Shown piece after piece: positions 11,155 through 20,650 of a DNA stretch of 31,080 bases (within the stretch, counting starts at the first letter, position 1; each line of letters opens with the position of its first letter). The notes under the pieces were generated by a model. It searched no databases. It was not told the DNA's origin and was given only the letters and a program-made list of their open reading frames with translations. Origin of the DNA: Reticulascus tulasneorum (lineage: Eukaryota; Ascomycota; Sordariomycetes; Glomerellales; Reticulascaceae); contig LSAX01000028.1 of assembly GCA_001557505.1 (NCBI GenBank), forward strand, positions 1 through 31,080, written 5' to 3'. The position numbers were made by a program, and so were the translations under genes.

Positions 11155-12615
11155 ATGTTTACAATAATGGGAATTCTTTGTTTAGTTTTAGTTATTAATT
11201 ATAGACGTATTTTATTTATATATATAAATAATTTTATGCTATCTTTATCTACGGATACTAAATTATTATTATTAATAATAATGTTAGGTTTTATATTTAT
11301 AGTTTTATTATTAGGATTTTTAAAATTTCTTTTTTTCTTTTTAGAAAAAAGAAATAAAATTAATGCAATTATTGATAATAAACCTCTAAAGTCTTTAAGT
11401 TTTGGTAATAAGTTATATATTCTAGTAAAATGATCCTTTATTATGTATTTAATAGGTTGAATTTTAAGTTATATAGATTCTTTATATGTTTTTCCCTGAT
11501 CTTTAGTTTTTCTTACTTTATTACCATGTATGCCCTTATTTTATTTTAATAAAATTAGGTTATATCTAAGAAAATTTTTTTTTAATCTAAAAGGAAATAT
11601 TTTTAAAATATGAACTAATAAATTATTATATTGTATAATGTTGGTTTATAGCTATATAATAGCTTTTTGTATTCGTTTTTTTAATAAATTTATATTTCTT
11701 CCTCTTTTAAGTTTAGTACTTCCTTCATTAGCTGCGGAGATGGGTCTTTTGTTAGATATTACATTTTTTGTTTTTTTTTTTGGAAAAGCGGAGTTTACTT
11801 TTTTAGACTTTTTTAAATTCAAATCTGATATTAATATTAAACCAGAAAATAGTAAGGTCAGTATACCTTATACTGACTCTCTTTTTTCTTACATCCCTTC
11901 ACCTGGGGAAGAAGGTGAAGTAGAAAGATTCCCCGTTGATAAATTTTTACATGATTGAACAGCGCAGGTTGGGGGAATTCCTCCTTATTTTTATACTAGT
12001 GTAGAACCTATTAAGCGTTTACATTTGGCTAAAAACGAGGCTAAGGTACTTTCTTTTTTGCTTCATTCTCAGGAGCACACTATGCTGGCTGAGAGATGAA
12101 AAGATTTATATGTTTTTGGAAAATATAATAATACTCCTATACATTTCGCTGTCCCGTATTCAGGCGTATTTATGCATGATGATGTGAAATTAAGAGTCTT
12201 TAAGTTAATTGGTACTTTTAAAACTAAAGAGGAGATGCTAGCATATAATGCCGAATTTCATCCAAATGAGGCATGAGTTGGAGGAGTCGAAAGAAAAGAA
12301 GCATTATCTTGATATACATCTTATACTCCTGCTAATGATCTAGATATGATTCGTAGTGAAGAGGTAGTAAATAATAATAATTGTTTTTATATAAAGATTG
12401 TTTCATCTCCCGAGAGTTGAACATATCATTTATATGACCCTAATGTACACCAACAAAGGGAAAAAGTTCTTTATTTTAAAAGAGACGGTAAATATATAGA
12501 AATGCCTAATCTTATTACTCCTTACATTAGAGGGAAAAGTCAGGGTAATAAGATTTTGAGTATTATTAATAAGGAAAATCTTATAAATTTATATAAGTTA
12601 GATAAATTTCGTTAA
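11155..12615 (+). CDS. orf486, unknown membrane protein (paralogue family, member 1)
   Basis: I do not recognise this protein. Read with TGA = Trp, the frame is open to TAA at 12613-12615. The first ATG downstream of cox3 is at 11155 (486 aa). The frame is also open upstream through a TTG at 11023 and into cox3, so the start is uncertain. The N-terminal half has about five hydrophobic segments and the motifs LVKWSFIMYLIGW, IWTNK and RFFNKFIFLPLLSLVLPSLA. The C-terminal half is soluble, with AKVLSFLLHSQEH, GTFKTKEEMLAYN, AWVGG and a terminal FKRDGKYIE region. The same motifs occur in orf473 and orf466. A run of nine T at about 11575-11583 keeps the frame open here; the two other copies have eight and are broken. 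No LAGLIDADG, GIY-YIG, polymerase or ribosomal-protein motif was seen. Confidence 0.8.
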
Positions 12616-12648
12616 AAAAATATAAGCATAATAATAATTAAATCTAAA

Positions 12649-12720
12649 GGGATCTTTGTATAATGGTAATACATATGACTTTTAATCATCGCAATATTGG
12701 TTCGACTCCGGTAGATCCTA
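12649..12720 (+). tRNA. trnK: tRNA-Lys (UUU)
   Basis: The acceptor stem GGGATCT pairs with AGATCCT. The anticodon loop CTTTTAA gives UUU. The D arm contains AATGGTAAT and the T loop is TTCGACT. It begins 33 bases after the orf486 stop codon. Confidence 0.93.
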
Positions 12721-12795
12721 TGAAAATACAACTATTTTCATAATATAAGAAAGATTTAATACTTGTATATATATATTATTATTTGAATGTAAATA

Positions 12796-12868
12796 GAATT
12801 AGTAACTTAATTGGTAAAGATTTTTCTTGTCACGAAAAAAGATATCGGTTCGATCCCGTTCTGATTCG
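12796..12868 (+). tRNA. trnD: tRNA-Asp (GUC)
   Basis: The acceptor stem GAATTAG pairs with CTGATTC. The anticodon loop TTGTCAC sits in the stem TTTTC/GAAAA. The T arm is CGGTTCGATCCCG. Confidence 0.93.
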
Positions 12869-12873
12869 CTGCT

Positions 12874-12957
12874 GGAAAGATAGCTATGGGTAAGGCAAAT
12901 CGTCTGCTAAACGATTATCTTTTTTAAGATTTGGGTGTTCAAATCACCTTCTTTCCG
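12874..12957 (+). tRNA. trnS(GCU): tRNA-Ser (GCU)
   Basis: The acceptor stem GGAAAGA pairs with TCTTTCC. The anticodon loop CTGCTAA sits in the stem ATCGT/ACGAT. A long variable arm (ATCTTTTTTAAGAT) marks a class II tRNA. It starts five bases after trnD. Confidence 0.93.
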
Positions 12958-13025
12958 GATAAAGGCAACTCACGATATATATATATAAACAACAACAACA
13001 AGAGGTTCCTCTCACCTAAAAGGGA

Positions 13026-13724
13026 ATGTTTAAAATGCTTATTTTTGGCATGGCAAATTTATTTATCACAGATGAATTTTATACTACTGGGTTTAAACCT
13101 GGAATATTAGATATTATATCTCTATTTGTAATATTTTGCGGGATTTTTATTATTATTAGTAAAAATCCTATAGTATCCGTATTATTTTTAATAGCATTAT
13201 TTGGGGGTATGTCTTCATATTTAATTTTATTAGGCTTAAATTTTATAGGTTTCTCTTACTTAATAGTTTATATAGGAGCAGTTTCTATATTATTCTTATT
13301 TATTTTAATGTTAATTAATATTAGGATAAGTGAATTGCAAACTAATACTAAAAATAGTATAGCTTTAGCTCTATTTATAACAATTTATTTTAATTACTCT
13401 ATTTTTCAAGTATTACCATATGAAATAGCAATACTTAATAATTATAATAATTCTTGAAATAACATATTTTATAATACTGCTAAATTAAATCAGTTAGATT
13501 TAAATAAATATCTAGATTCATATCTAAACAACGATTTATATTTTGTTACAAGCTCTGTTTGAGATGGTAATTTATTAGAAACAAGTCATATTACAAGTAT
13601 AGGAAATATATTATACACTAGTTATAGTTTATGATTGATAATAACTAGTTTTATTCTTCTACTTGCTATGGTTGGTGCTATAGTTATCACGATCAAACAG
13701 AGCTTTCCCCGCTTTCAGCACTAG
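13026..13724 (+). CDS. nad6: NADH dehydrogenase subunit 6
   Basis: Nad6 is a membrane-arm subunit of respiratory complex I. The frame runs from ATG at 13026 (a second in-frame ATG is at 13035) to TAG at 13722-13724 and encodes 232 aa with TGA = Trp. The fungal core ALFGGMSSYLILLGLNFIG, followed by SYLIVYIGAVSILFLFILML, is highly conserved. The C-terminal region contains SSVWDGNLLE, IGNILYTSYSLW and MVGAIVITIKQ, the typical fungal ending. About five TM helices are visible. It lies between trnS(GCU) and orf473; the orf473 frame is open across its last 40 bases. Confidence 0.96.
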
Positions 13725-13731
13725 TCTAACT

Positions 13732-15153
13732 ATAAAGTCAATTAGTATAATAGCTCTACCTTTAGGATTTGAAGCTTTTTCGTTAAGAAATATAGAATAT
13801 ATTGGATATATAGAATATATTAAAAATATAGAATATATTGGATACATATGTATTGTAATTCTTTTATTAAAAATTTTTTTTTCTATTCTCTTCTCTATTT
13901 TAGAAAAAAAACATAGAGCAGAGCACTCTATTTCTATAGAAACTAAAAATCAAGAAGATATATGTTTATCTTTAGGAGAAAAAATTTTTATCTTATTAAA
14001 ATGATCAATAAATATGTATTTATTAGGCTGATCTCTAAATTGTATGGACTATTTTTTAGTTTTTCCTTGATCTTATTATCTCTTATTAAATTGTGGAATA
14101 ATATTAATCTTAATTTTTAGCCGCAAACCTAAATTATATTTTGCTAATATCTTATTAAAAATAAAAAATGCTTTTATTAGGCTATGGTCTAATAAACGAA
14201 TTTTTATTAAAATATTAATGTATAGTTATACAATAGGTTTTATGGTTCGTTTTTTAAATAAATTAATTTTAATCCCCTTAATAGGACTAAAATTTCCGGA
14301 TTTAGCTAACAATATGAAATTTTGTTTAGATACTACCTTATTCGTCTATTTATTTGGAGTAATGCATTTATCTTTATATGATATTTTTTATCTTAAATCA
14401 GGAACTAAACCTGTATCTCCTCCTGGATGAGGAATAGATGACTGCGTTGCTTTTTGTTCCGCGGATGAAGTATTAAGCGTTAGGGAGTTAATAACTAAGT
14501 GGAGTAAACCTTTCTATTCATTACCCCCAGAAGGGTTAGAGGGAGCAGAAGCTATTAAAGATCTATTTATCACTGTAGCGGATGCCAAGGTACTTTCATT
14601 TTTATTTTCTAGTCAACAACATAGTATGCGTAGTCAATGAGAACAATTATATGCTTTTACAAAAAACCCACATGTTAACTCATATAAGGTAATCCCTTAT
14701 AAAGATATATATCTAAATGATGGACCTGAACTGAGCGTTTATTCTGTAAGTGGTACATTTAATACAAAAGAAGAAATGATTAATCATAATCGGGACTGTA
14801 ATCCAGGTATACCCTGAGTAGGAGGTAGCGTAAGAGAAAGGCTTAATGAAGAGATGTATAAATCTTTTATTCATGTAGCGGATATAAAGATGGTGCAAAC
14901 TAGTACTATAGTGGAAAATAATACTAATTTTTATGTGATAAAAAGAGGGACTCATCCAGTACGGTATGAACTTTATAATCCAAATAGTCGTCTTCATAGA
15001 TTAAATACTATTTTCTTTAAACGTGGTGAGGATTATATACGATTAAATTTAGTTGGCCCCAGCATAGCTGCAAAAATTGAAGGAAATAATATAGCCTACA
15101 TGGTTCATACGGAAAATCTTAGACATAAATATGAGATGCATAGGTTTAGATAA
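13732..15153 (+). CDS. orf473, unknown membrane protein (paralogue family, member 2)
   Basis: I do not recognise the function. With TGA = Trp the frame is open from 13684 to TAA at 15151-15153. There is no ATG until 14014, which lies inside the conserved WSINMYLLGW motif, so translation probably begins at a non-ATG codon. I placed the start at ATA 13732 only by length comparison (473 aa); ATT or ATA at 13741-13752 are equally possible. The N-terminal half is hydrophobic, with KWSINMYLLGW, LWSNK and VRFLNKLILIPLIGLKFPDLA. The C-terminal half is soluble, with AKVLSFLFSSQQH, GTFNTKEEMINHN, PWVGG, YELYNP and FFKRG. These align with orf486 and orf466. An Ile/Tyr-rich in-frame repeat lies near the N-terminus. 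It uses at least two TGG codons as well as TGA, unlike cox3. Confidence 0.78.
13789..13848 (+). repeat. In-frame 36-base tandem repeat in the orf473 N-terminus
   Basis: The unit AATATAGAATATATTGGA plus TATATAGAATATATTAAA is followed by a second, partial copy. It encodes NIEYIGYIEYIK and then NIEYIGY. The other copies lie at about 2218-2277 and 28149-28208 on the minus strand. Confidence 0.85.
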
Positions 15154-15299
15154 TGAATATTTTTTACTTAAAAAATAATTCATATAATATAGAGTTAATT
15201 TGGCTTTTGTTTTAATACGGTATATAATAAATGTTGTAGACGTATTAGTGACGGAGTTGATAATTTCAATTATGAAGTTTTTTATTAAAAGTAATAATA

Positions 15300-15371
15300 G
15301 CAATCATAAGTTAATTGGTAAGCTCATCCGTTTCCACCGGATAATTGTCGGTCCGAGCCCGACTGATTGTA
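15300..15371 (+). tRNA. trnG: tRNA-Gly (UCC)
   Basis: The acceptor stem GCAATCA pairs with TGATTGT. The anticodon loop TTTCCAC sits in the stem ATCCG/CGGAT. The T arm is GTCGGTCCGAGCCCGAC. About 146 bases of AT-rich sequence without a recognisable gene separate it from orf473. Confidence 0.92.
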
Positions 15372-15426
15372 TTCTATTAAATTTAAATTTATATTTCCAG
15401 TGGTAGTTATTTGGGAGGTTAAATTA

Positions 15427-15498
15427 GAGAGATTAACTCAATGGTAGAGTGACTGTTTTACACACAGTAGGCTAAGTGTTCAAATCACTTATCTCTTA
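15427..15498 (+). tRNA. trnV: tRNA-Val (UAC)
   Basis: The acceptor stem GAGAGAT pairs with ATCTCTT. The D stem is ACTC/GAGT. The anticodon loop TTTACAC sits in the stem ACTGT/ACAGT, and the T arm is AAGTGTTCAAATCACTT. Confidence 0.92.
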
Positions 15499-15580
15499 TT
15501 TTAATTTATATTGTTTATAAAATTCATATACTTCATAATTAAATTTGGATAATATAATATATAATGAAATTATTAAAAAA

Positions 15581-15653
15581 AAGAGTGTAGTTTAATTGGT
15601 AATAGCATGGAGCTTCAACCTCCAAATTCTTAGTTCAAGTCTGAGTACTCTTG
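15581..15653 (+). tRNA. trnW: tRNA-Trp (UCA), reads UGA and UGG
   Basis: The acceptor stem AAGAGTG pairs with TACTCTT. The anticodon loop CTTCAAC sits in the stem TGGAG/CTCCA. Anticodon UCA decodes both UGA and UGG, which supports genetic code 4 and the reading-through of TGA in every protein gene here. Confidence 0.93.
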
Positions 15654-15682
15654 TCTATAAGTTTTTAGTTGATTTTATATAA

Positions 15683-15753
15683 GCTTTTATAGCTCAATGG
15701 TAGAGCCTAATACTGTTAATATTATGATAGATGTTCGATTCATCTTAAAGGCT
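15683..15753 (+). tRNA. trnN: tRNA-Asn (GUU)
   Basis: The acceptor stem GCTTTTA pairs with TAAAGGC. The D stem is GCTC/GAGC. The anticodon loop CTGTTAA sits in the stem TAATA/TATTA. The T arm is AGATGTTCGATTCATCT. Confidence 0.91.
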
Positions 15754-15777
15754 TTTGTATATATTTCAAATAATTTA

Positions 15778-15849
15778 AATTTTTTGACTTAATGGTTAAA
15801 GTGCATTTTTGATAAGAATGATATCCAAGTTCGATTCTTGGAAGAATTA
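15778..15849 (+). tRNA. trnI: tRNA-Ile (GAU)
   Basis: The acceptor stem AATTTTT pairs with AAGAATT. The anticodon loop TTGATAA sits in the stem CATTT/GAATG. The T arm is CCAAGTTCGATTCTTGG. Confidence 0.91.
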
Positions 15850-15941
15850 AAGTATATACCAATATAATAATATATACTTAACGCTTGGCTCATTGTTAAA
15901 TAAATTTAATTATACTTTTTTCAAAACATAAATACTTATAT

Positions 15942-17342
15942 ATGATATTAACTACTTTTCTAATAATTAATCCTTTCATTATAAAATTAGGCATTGATAT
16001 ACTTTTTGATTATATCCCACAGTTCTTCGAATATAAAGACATAACTATATCTTTAATTAACATGTTACTTTGATCGTCATGATTTATTTCTACTATTTTC
16101 TTTTTTCAAGAAAGAAGAAATATACTAGATAAACGTATTAAAGGAGAAAAATTAGTACCTTTAACTTGAAAAAAGAAGTTACTTATGCTATTAAAATGAT
16201 CTTTTATTATGTATTTAATAGGTTGATGTTTAAATTCAATTGAAATTTTAAATAGCCTTCCTTATTATTTGTATATTCTACTATTATTAATAATAATAAA
16301 CGTAATTTCAAATTTTATTTTTTTTTTACTATTTATGGGTATAATAACAGAATATCTTGATAAAATTTGATCAAATAAATGATTATTTATACAAATGTAT
16401 ATGTGTATATACATAATTGCAATTTTACTTCGTTTTTTTAATAAACTTTATATTATTCCACTAATAGCTCAAGTTTTCCCGGATTTAGCTGATAGTATGG
16501 CTTGTTGTTTAAATATTACAATATTTCTTTATTTATTTGAAGAAAACTTTAATATTTTTTTTAAAGATGGTTTTATAAACATATTTAAGACTCATTTAGA
16601 TGATTATTCACCTTATATTCATTATCTTCAAGAACCCGGAAGAGCCACTACTCCTCCAAATGACATGATTAATGTAGTATACCCTAATACTAATCAAATG
16701 CCTATTGGGTTTTTTTATGGAACAGGTAATATTGATCCCGGAGTTTTTACTTCAAATGATAGAGAAATTCTTGGGTATTTTGCTAATGCTCGTGCACATT
16801 TTAGAGCACACGAGGCGGGTTTATTAAAAGATTTATATGCTGTTTCTACAGATTCTAATGCACATGTATCTTTCCTTATTCCATATCATACTATATTTAG
16901 TACTGCGAATATGACTTCTTTGACATCAATTTATATGTTTACCGGTTCCTTTGAAAGATTAGAAGACATGATTGCTTATAATGATTCAATTTTTCCTCCT
17001 GTACCTTGAATAGGTAGTGAAGAAACTGTAAATGGTATAACAAGACATATATCTCATATGTTAATAGAAGATGTAAAATTACCTCATACTGTTAGGATAA
17101 TAGCTAACAACGAGAATTTTTTTGTAAAAGTTCCGGCTGATTGAGGTTTCAGATATGAACTTTATAACCCTCACAAAGTAAGTCATCAAAACCGGCTAAT
17201 CTTTTATAAACAGGGTGCTAGCAAAATAGAGACAGAAATAGTTTCTCCTCCTTTTACTCCAATAAATAAAGGATCTGTAATAATACATTTACTTAATGAA
17301 CATCATCTTAGAAAGAAATATGAAATGCCGGAAATAAGATAA
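15942..17342 (+). CDS. orf466, unknown membrane protein (paralogue family, member 3)
   Basis: I do not recognise the function. ATG at 15942 to TAA at 17340-17342 gives 466 aa with TGA = Trp; an in-frame TAA lies upstream (15897), so this is the best-supported start in the family. The N-terminal half has about five TM segments, with LLKWSFIMYLIGW (about residues 84-95), IWSNK and LRFFNKLYIIPLIAQVFPDLA. The soluble C-terminal ~260 residues carry REILGYFANARAH, GSFERLEDMIAYN, PWIG, FRYELYNP and FYKQG, matching orf486 and orf473. The DNA around WSFIMYLIGW is almost identical to that in orf486, which points to duplication or gene conversion. It lies between trnI and trnS(UGA). No known nuclease, polymerase or ribosomal-protein motif was seen. 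Confidence 0.85.
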
Positions 17343-17630
17343 TAAATTTTAATTTAATAAAGAATTAAAATTTATAGAAGTATTAATAATAATACAAGTA
17401 TATTAAAAAATAGGTTAATATATCAACAACTGGTTTATCTAAGTTAGAATATAAAGAATTGCCTTAATTAAGGTAATTATTATTTTTCTTACTTATACAT
17501 AAGAAAAAATTATGCGTGGCTTAAAAGGTTTTTAATATTTATTATATGAAAAATAAACCTAAAGTTCCAGGATTTAGTAGGTTAAAATGTATCCTTATTA
17601 AGGATACATTTGGCGTTTAGTTCGTCAAAA
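17343..17630 (+). other. AT-rich intergenic region between orf466 and trnS(UGA)
   Basis: These 288 bases hold no gene I can support. They contain several short AT-rich inverted repeats and the strong hairpin at 17585-17611. They may carry an RNA-processing signal. Confidence 0.6.
17585..17611 (+). other. Perfect 13-bp hairpin upstream of trnS(UGA)
   Basis: AAATGTATCCTTA, a single T, then TAAGGATACATTT form perfect 13-base arms ending 19 bases before trnS(UGA). This could be a processing signal or a small mobile hairpin element. The mirror copy is at about 24387-24413. Confidence 0.7.
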
Positions 17631-17715
17631 AGAGAATTGGCTGAGTGGTCTAAAGCGGTTAACTTGAGTCTAATTGTGATGAAAATCACCGTGGGTTCGA
17701 ATCCTGCATTCTCTG
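17631..17715 (+). tRNA. trnS(UGA): tRNA-Ser (UGA)
   Basis: The acceptor stem AGAGAAT pairs with ATTCTCT. The anticodon loop CTTGAGT gives UGA, and the long variable arm GTGATGAAAATCAC marks class II. The closing base pair of the anticodon stem is a mismatched A-C. The T arm is GGGTTCGAATCCT. Confidence 0.88.
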
Positions 17716-17918
17716 TATTTAGAAGATCTTGCTTCTTTTTAAACAAATATTAATTAAAAATATAGGATAAAGAGTAATAAAAAAATCATTCCTATTGTAT
17801 CTTACTCTAATGCTTATAATGATAAACCTAAAATTTATAAAGAAAATTCTAATAAATCAGGTAAGCTATATAAAAATAAATACTATTTTAGTAATTATAA
17901 ATCAAATTAGTATAGACA

Positions 17919-17991
17919 CAGATTAGGTCCGGGATGGTTAGGAACTCCTTTTGGGTAGGAGAATAGTTCAGTTCAAATCTGAATAATCTGA
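17919..17991 (+). tRNA. trnP: tRNA-Pro (UGG)
   Basis: The acceptor stem CAGATTA pairs with TAATCTG. The anticodon loop TTTGGGT sits in the stem CTCCT/AGGAG. The T arm is TTCAGTTCAAATCTGAA. It lies directly upstream of rnl, as in many filamentous ascomycetes. The ~200 bases between trnS(UGA) and trnP hold no gene I can see. Confidence 0.93.
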
Positions 17992-17997
17992 AATAAA

Positions 17998-20650
17998 GTA
18001 ATATGAATGTAAATTTATGTAACCTGAGACTATAAATAGGAAATTTATATAAAAATTTAAATAATAAAAAGAAAAAAAATCTTATGTTTTTAAAGGAATA
18101 TATAATACCTAGATTTAATAGAAATGTAACGGATATAGAATATATATATATATATATTTATATATAAGTATATAAAGAAATTATTAAGGATATCTAAGCT
18201 ATGTATTAAAGAGTAATTAAATTTATTTATTTTAATTTAATCATAAATATATACTCTAAGAGAAATCAAATAATTAACGAAGTGAATTGAAATATCTTAG
18301 TAACTTTAGGAAAAGAAATCAAAAGAGATTCTATTATTAGCGTGAGTGAAAATAGAACAGCCTATAATTTAATAAGTAAAATGGTCAAAAAACTGTTTGA
18401 ATTTAATGGGGAACCTTCCTCAAAGGCTAAATATAATACATAAGCAATAGTGAACAGAGTACCGTGAGGGAATTTGATTTGAAATAGTAATTTTATAAGC
18501 AGTTCAAGCTAAATTAGTAAGTAAGAACGTACCTTTTGCATAATGGGTCACCTAGTTAACATTAGATGCGAGTATAAGCGTAGATAAACCAATCATTAAA
18601 ATAATGAAAAGTGTCTAAAGTTAGACCCGAAGCCTGGTGATTTTACCATGATCAGGATTATAAAAGTCCGAACGGTATATCGTAGCAAAGATATCCGAAG
18701 AATCGTGGTAGGTAAGTGAAAGACAACACTGACTAGGATAGCTGGTTTTCTGCGAAACCTATAACAGTAGGCAATCTGAGTAACATCTTAGCAGGTACAG
18801 AATTTAATCTCAGGCAAGATATAAAAATTTTAAAGTTATTTTTTAAGTAATTATAAAACTATATTTTTATTTTGTGCATATCGGGGGATCGTGATGATTT
18901 TATCGGTGAGTATGTAGACTCGGAATGGCAAAGATGGATCTTGGATTATCGGACATAGAATGATAAGGTTGTATGTCAAAAGGGAAACAGCCCAGAACAA
19001 GAGTTAAGGTTCCAAAATTATTAGTTAAGTGAAATTAAGAAGGTTTTTATTAAAGTCGACAAGGAGATGGGCTTAGAAGCAGTCATAATTTGAAGATCTC
19101 GTAGCAGAGCGCTTGTTAAGGTTTAAAAGCATCAAAAATTTAACGGATCTAAACTATATACCGACACCTTGTCCATATTTTACTATATATAAATATATTA
19201 TCGTAATTTTATGGGGTAGCAGAACATTGAATTAAATTAAGATATTTCTTTTTTAAAGAAATATATAACAAAGAATTCAAGTGAGAATGGTGACATGAGT
19301 AACGAATAAGAAGGAAATAAAAATCCTCCGCCTAAAGCTTATGGCTCTAATTAAGTAACGGCCTCTAAGTTTAAAATCTAAAGGTTTGAACGATGAGTAA
19401 ATCTTTTTTTACTAATTGACAACATTTCTAAGTGAAGAATGTGCTGGAAAAAAAGTAAATAATATTATATGAAACACAATAAACTCAATAGATGAGTGGA
19501 GTAAAAAAATATGAGAAAATAACCGTACCTAGAAACTGAAACAAGTAAGTTAGTAGAGAATACGAAGGCGTAAATGAGATAACAATCATAAAGGAACTCG
19601 GCAAATTGACTACCGTAACTTCGGGATAAGGAGAGCTCATTAATCTTGATTAATATCAAGTAAAAAGGAAGAAGCATAAAATAATGTTGTACGACTGTTT
19701 AATTAAAACACAGCACTTCGCTAAAAGATGAAAAATCTAAGTATTGAGTGTGATGTCTGCCCGATCCCGGCTGGTTAACAGAGAAATCAAATTGGGTAAA
19801 AAAATTTGGTTTTGACGGAACCCCCGGTTAATGGCGGCCTTAACGTGAGGGTCCTAAGGTAGCGAAATGCCTTGGCCGTTAAATGCGGTCTTGCATGAAT
19901 GATGTAACGATACAACAGCTGTCTCTATGATTGACTCAGTGAAATTGGAATAGCTGTGCAGATACAGTTTACCTCTAGTTAGACGAGAAGACCCTATGCA
20001 GCTTTACTGTTACTAATTATAAAGTATGGCTAAAAAGATTTTAGATTATAAGGTATATTGATAAAATAAAAATGAAAATCCTTTATTATTTTACCATATT
20101 TCAGAATTTATCCTTATTTCTTTTGAAGTAAGAGTTAACCTAGTTTAACTTATTTAATATAAGTAGCCTTAGGGAAGGAACTATTGTTAGGAGACAGTTT
20201 ATGTGGGGCACAGACCCCATAAAGAGTAAATGGGTGTGTCTAAAAATTAGATGTTATGAGGATTGAATTATAATTATGTTTAATTACATGTTGTAAGGAT
20301 TGAATTATATAGATGTTTGTGATTTTATGTAGTTTTACTTTATTTTATCTTATACAATTGTGCATACCCACCGTAATTTTTTTATTATCGCGTGGGTTAT
20401 GTATCGAAGTTAGGTAAGATTTTATCTAAAAAGAAATTAGAAGTAGAGAGAAAATATTATGAATTTTTTTTCTAATATTTTTATATTTATTACATCGTAA
20501 TAATTATGTATAATACTTAAAAAGCTCAACGGCTAAATCTTGCCTTACTGTTTGATTAACAACAAATCTTACAGTTGCGTAAGCAGGGCATAGGATCACA
20601 AGATGCAAAAAGGAAAGATCTTGGATTATTGGAAAAGCTACGCTAGGGAT
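17998..20650 (+). rRNA. rnl: Large-subunit mitochondrial rRNA, exon 1 (3' part missing)
   Basis: This is the 23S-like rRNA of the mitoribosome. Landmarks in order are domain I-II segments around 18340-18480 (GAGTACCGTGAGGGAA), the region GTCCTAAGGTAGCGAAAT at about 19851, and GACGAGAAGACCCT at about 19983. Then come TAAAGAGTAA in domain V at about 20220 and AGCAGGGCATAGGATCAC at about 20581. It ends at CGCTAGGGAT at 20641-20650, which in fungi is normally followed by AACAGGG (E. coli 2449 region). Here the next bases are intron-like instead. Exon 2, with the rest of the peptidyl-transferase domain and domain VI, is absent from the window. The 5' end, just after trnP, is an estimate. Variable AT-rich expansions occur near 18120-18260 and 20260-20525. 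Confidence 0.93.
20259..20309 (+). repeat. rnl: 14-base direct repeat in an rnl domain V expansion
   Basis: AGGATTGAATTATA occurs at 20259-20272 and again at 20296-20309. It lies in an AT-rich expansion of about 260 bases where bacterial 23S has a short helix 78-79 region. A hairpin around ATACCCAC/GTGGGTTAT follows at about 20366-20402. Confidence 0.6.

Larger units (their letters stand above)
1..16066. repeat. Giant inverted repeat (palindrome 1), hinge near 8033
   Basis: Positions 1-8032 are the reverse complement of 8033-16066. Matching coordinates add up to 16065-16067 along the whole length (for example nad6 2342-3040 with 13026-13724, and cox3 5030-5839 with 10226-11035). The sum changes only at single-base homopolymer differences. 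The arms match almost perfectly until about 7897 and 8169. In the last ~135 bases on each side of the hinge they align only loosely, and the left arm has extra T-rich bases. Confidence 0.97.

Noticed and set aside
13789..13848. CRISPR-like or telomere-like repeat
   Set aside because: There are fewer than two full units, with no spacers, inside a coding frame and far from either hinge.
19465..19677. 70-codon frame opposite rnl and its mirror at 22321-22533
   Set aside because: It is antisense to a conserved part of the large-subunit rRNA and has no protein-like features.
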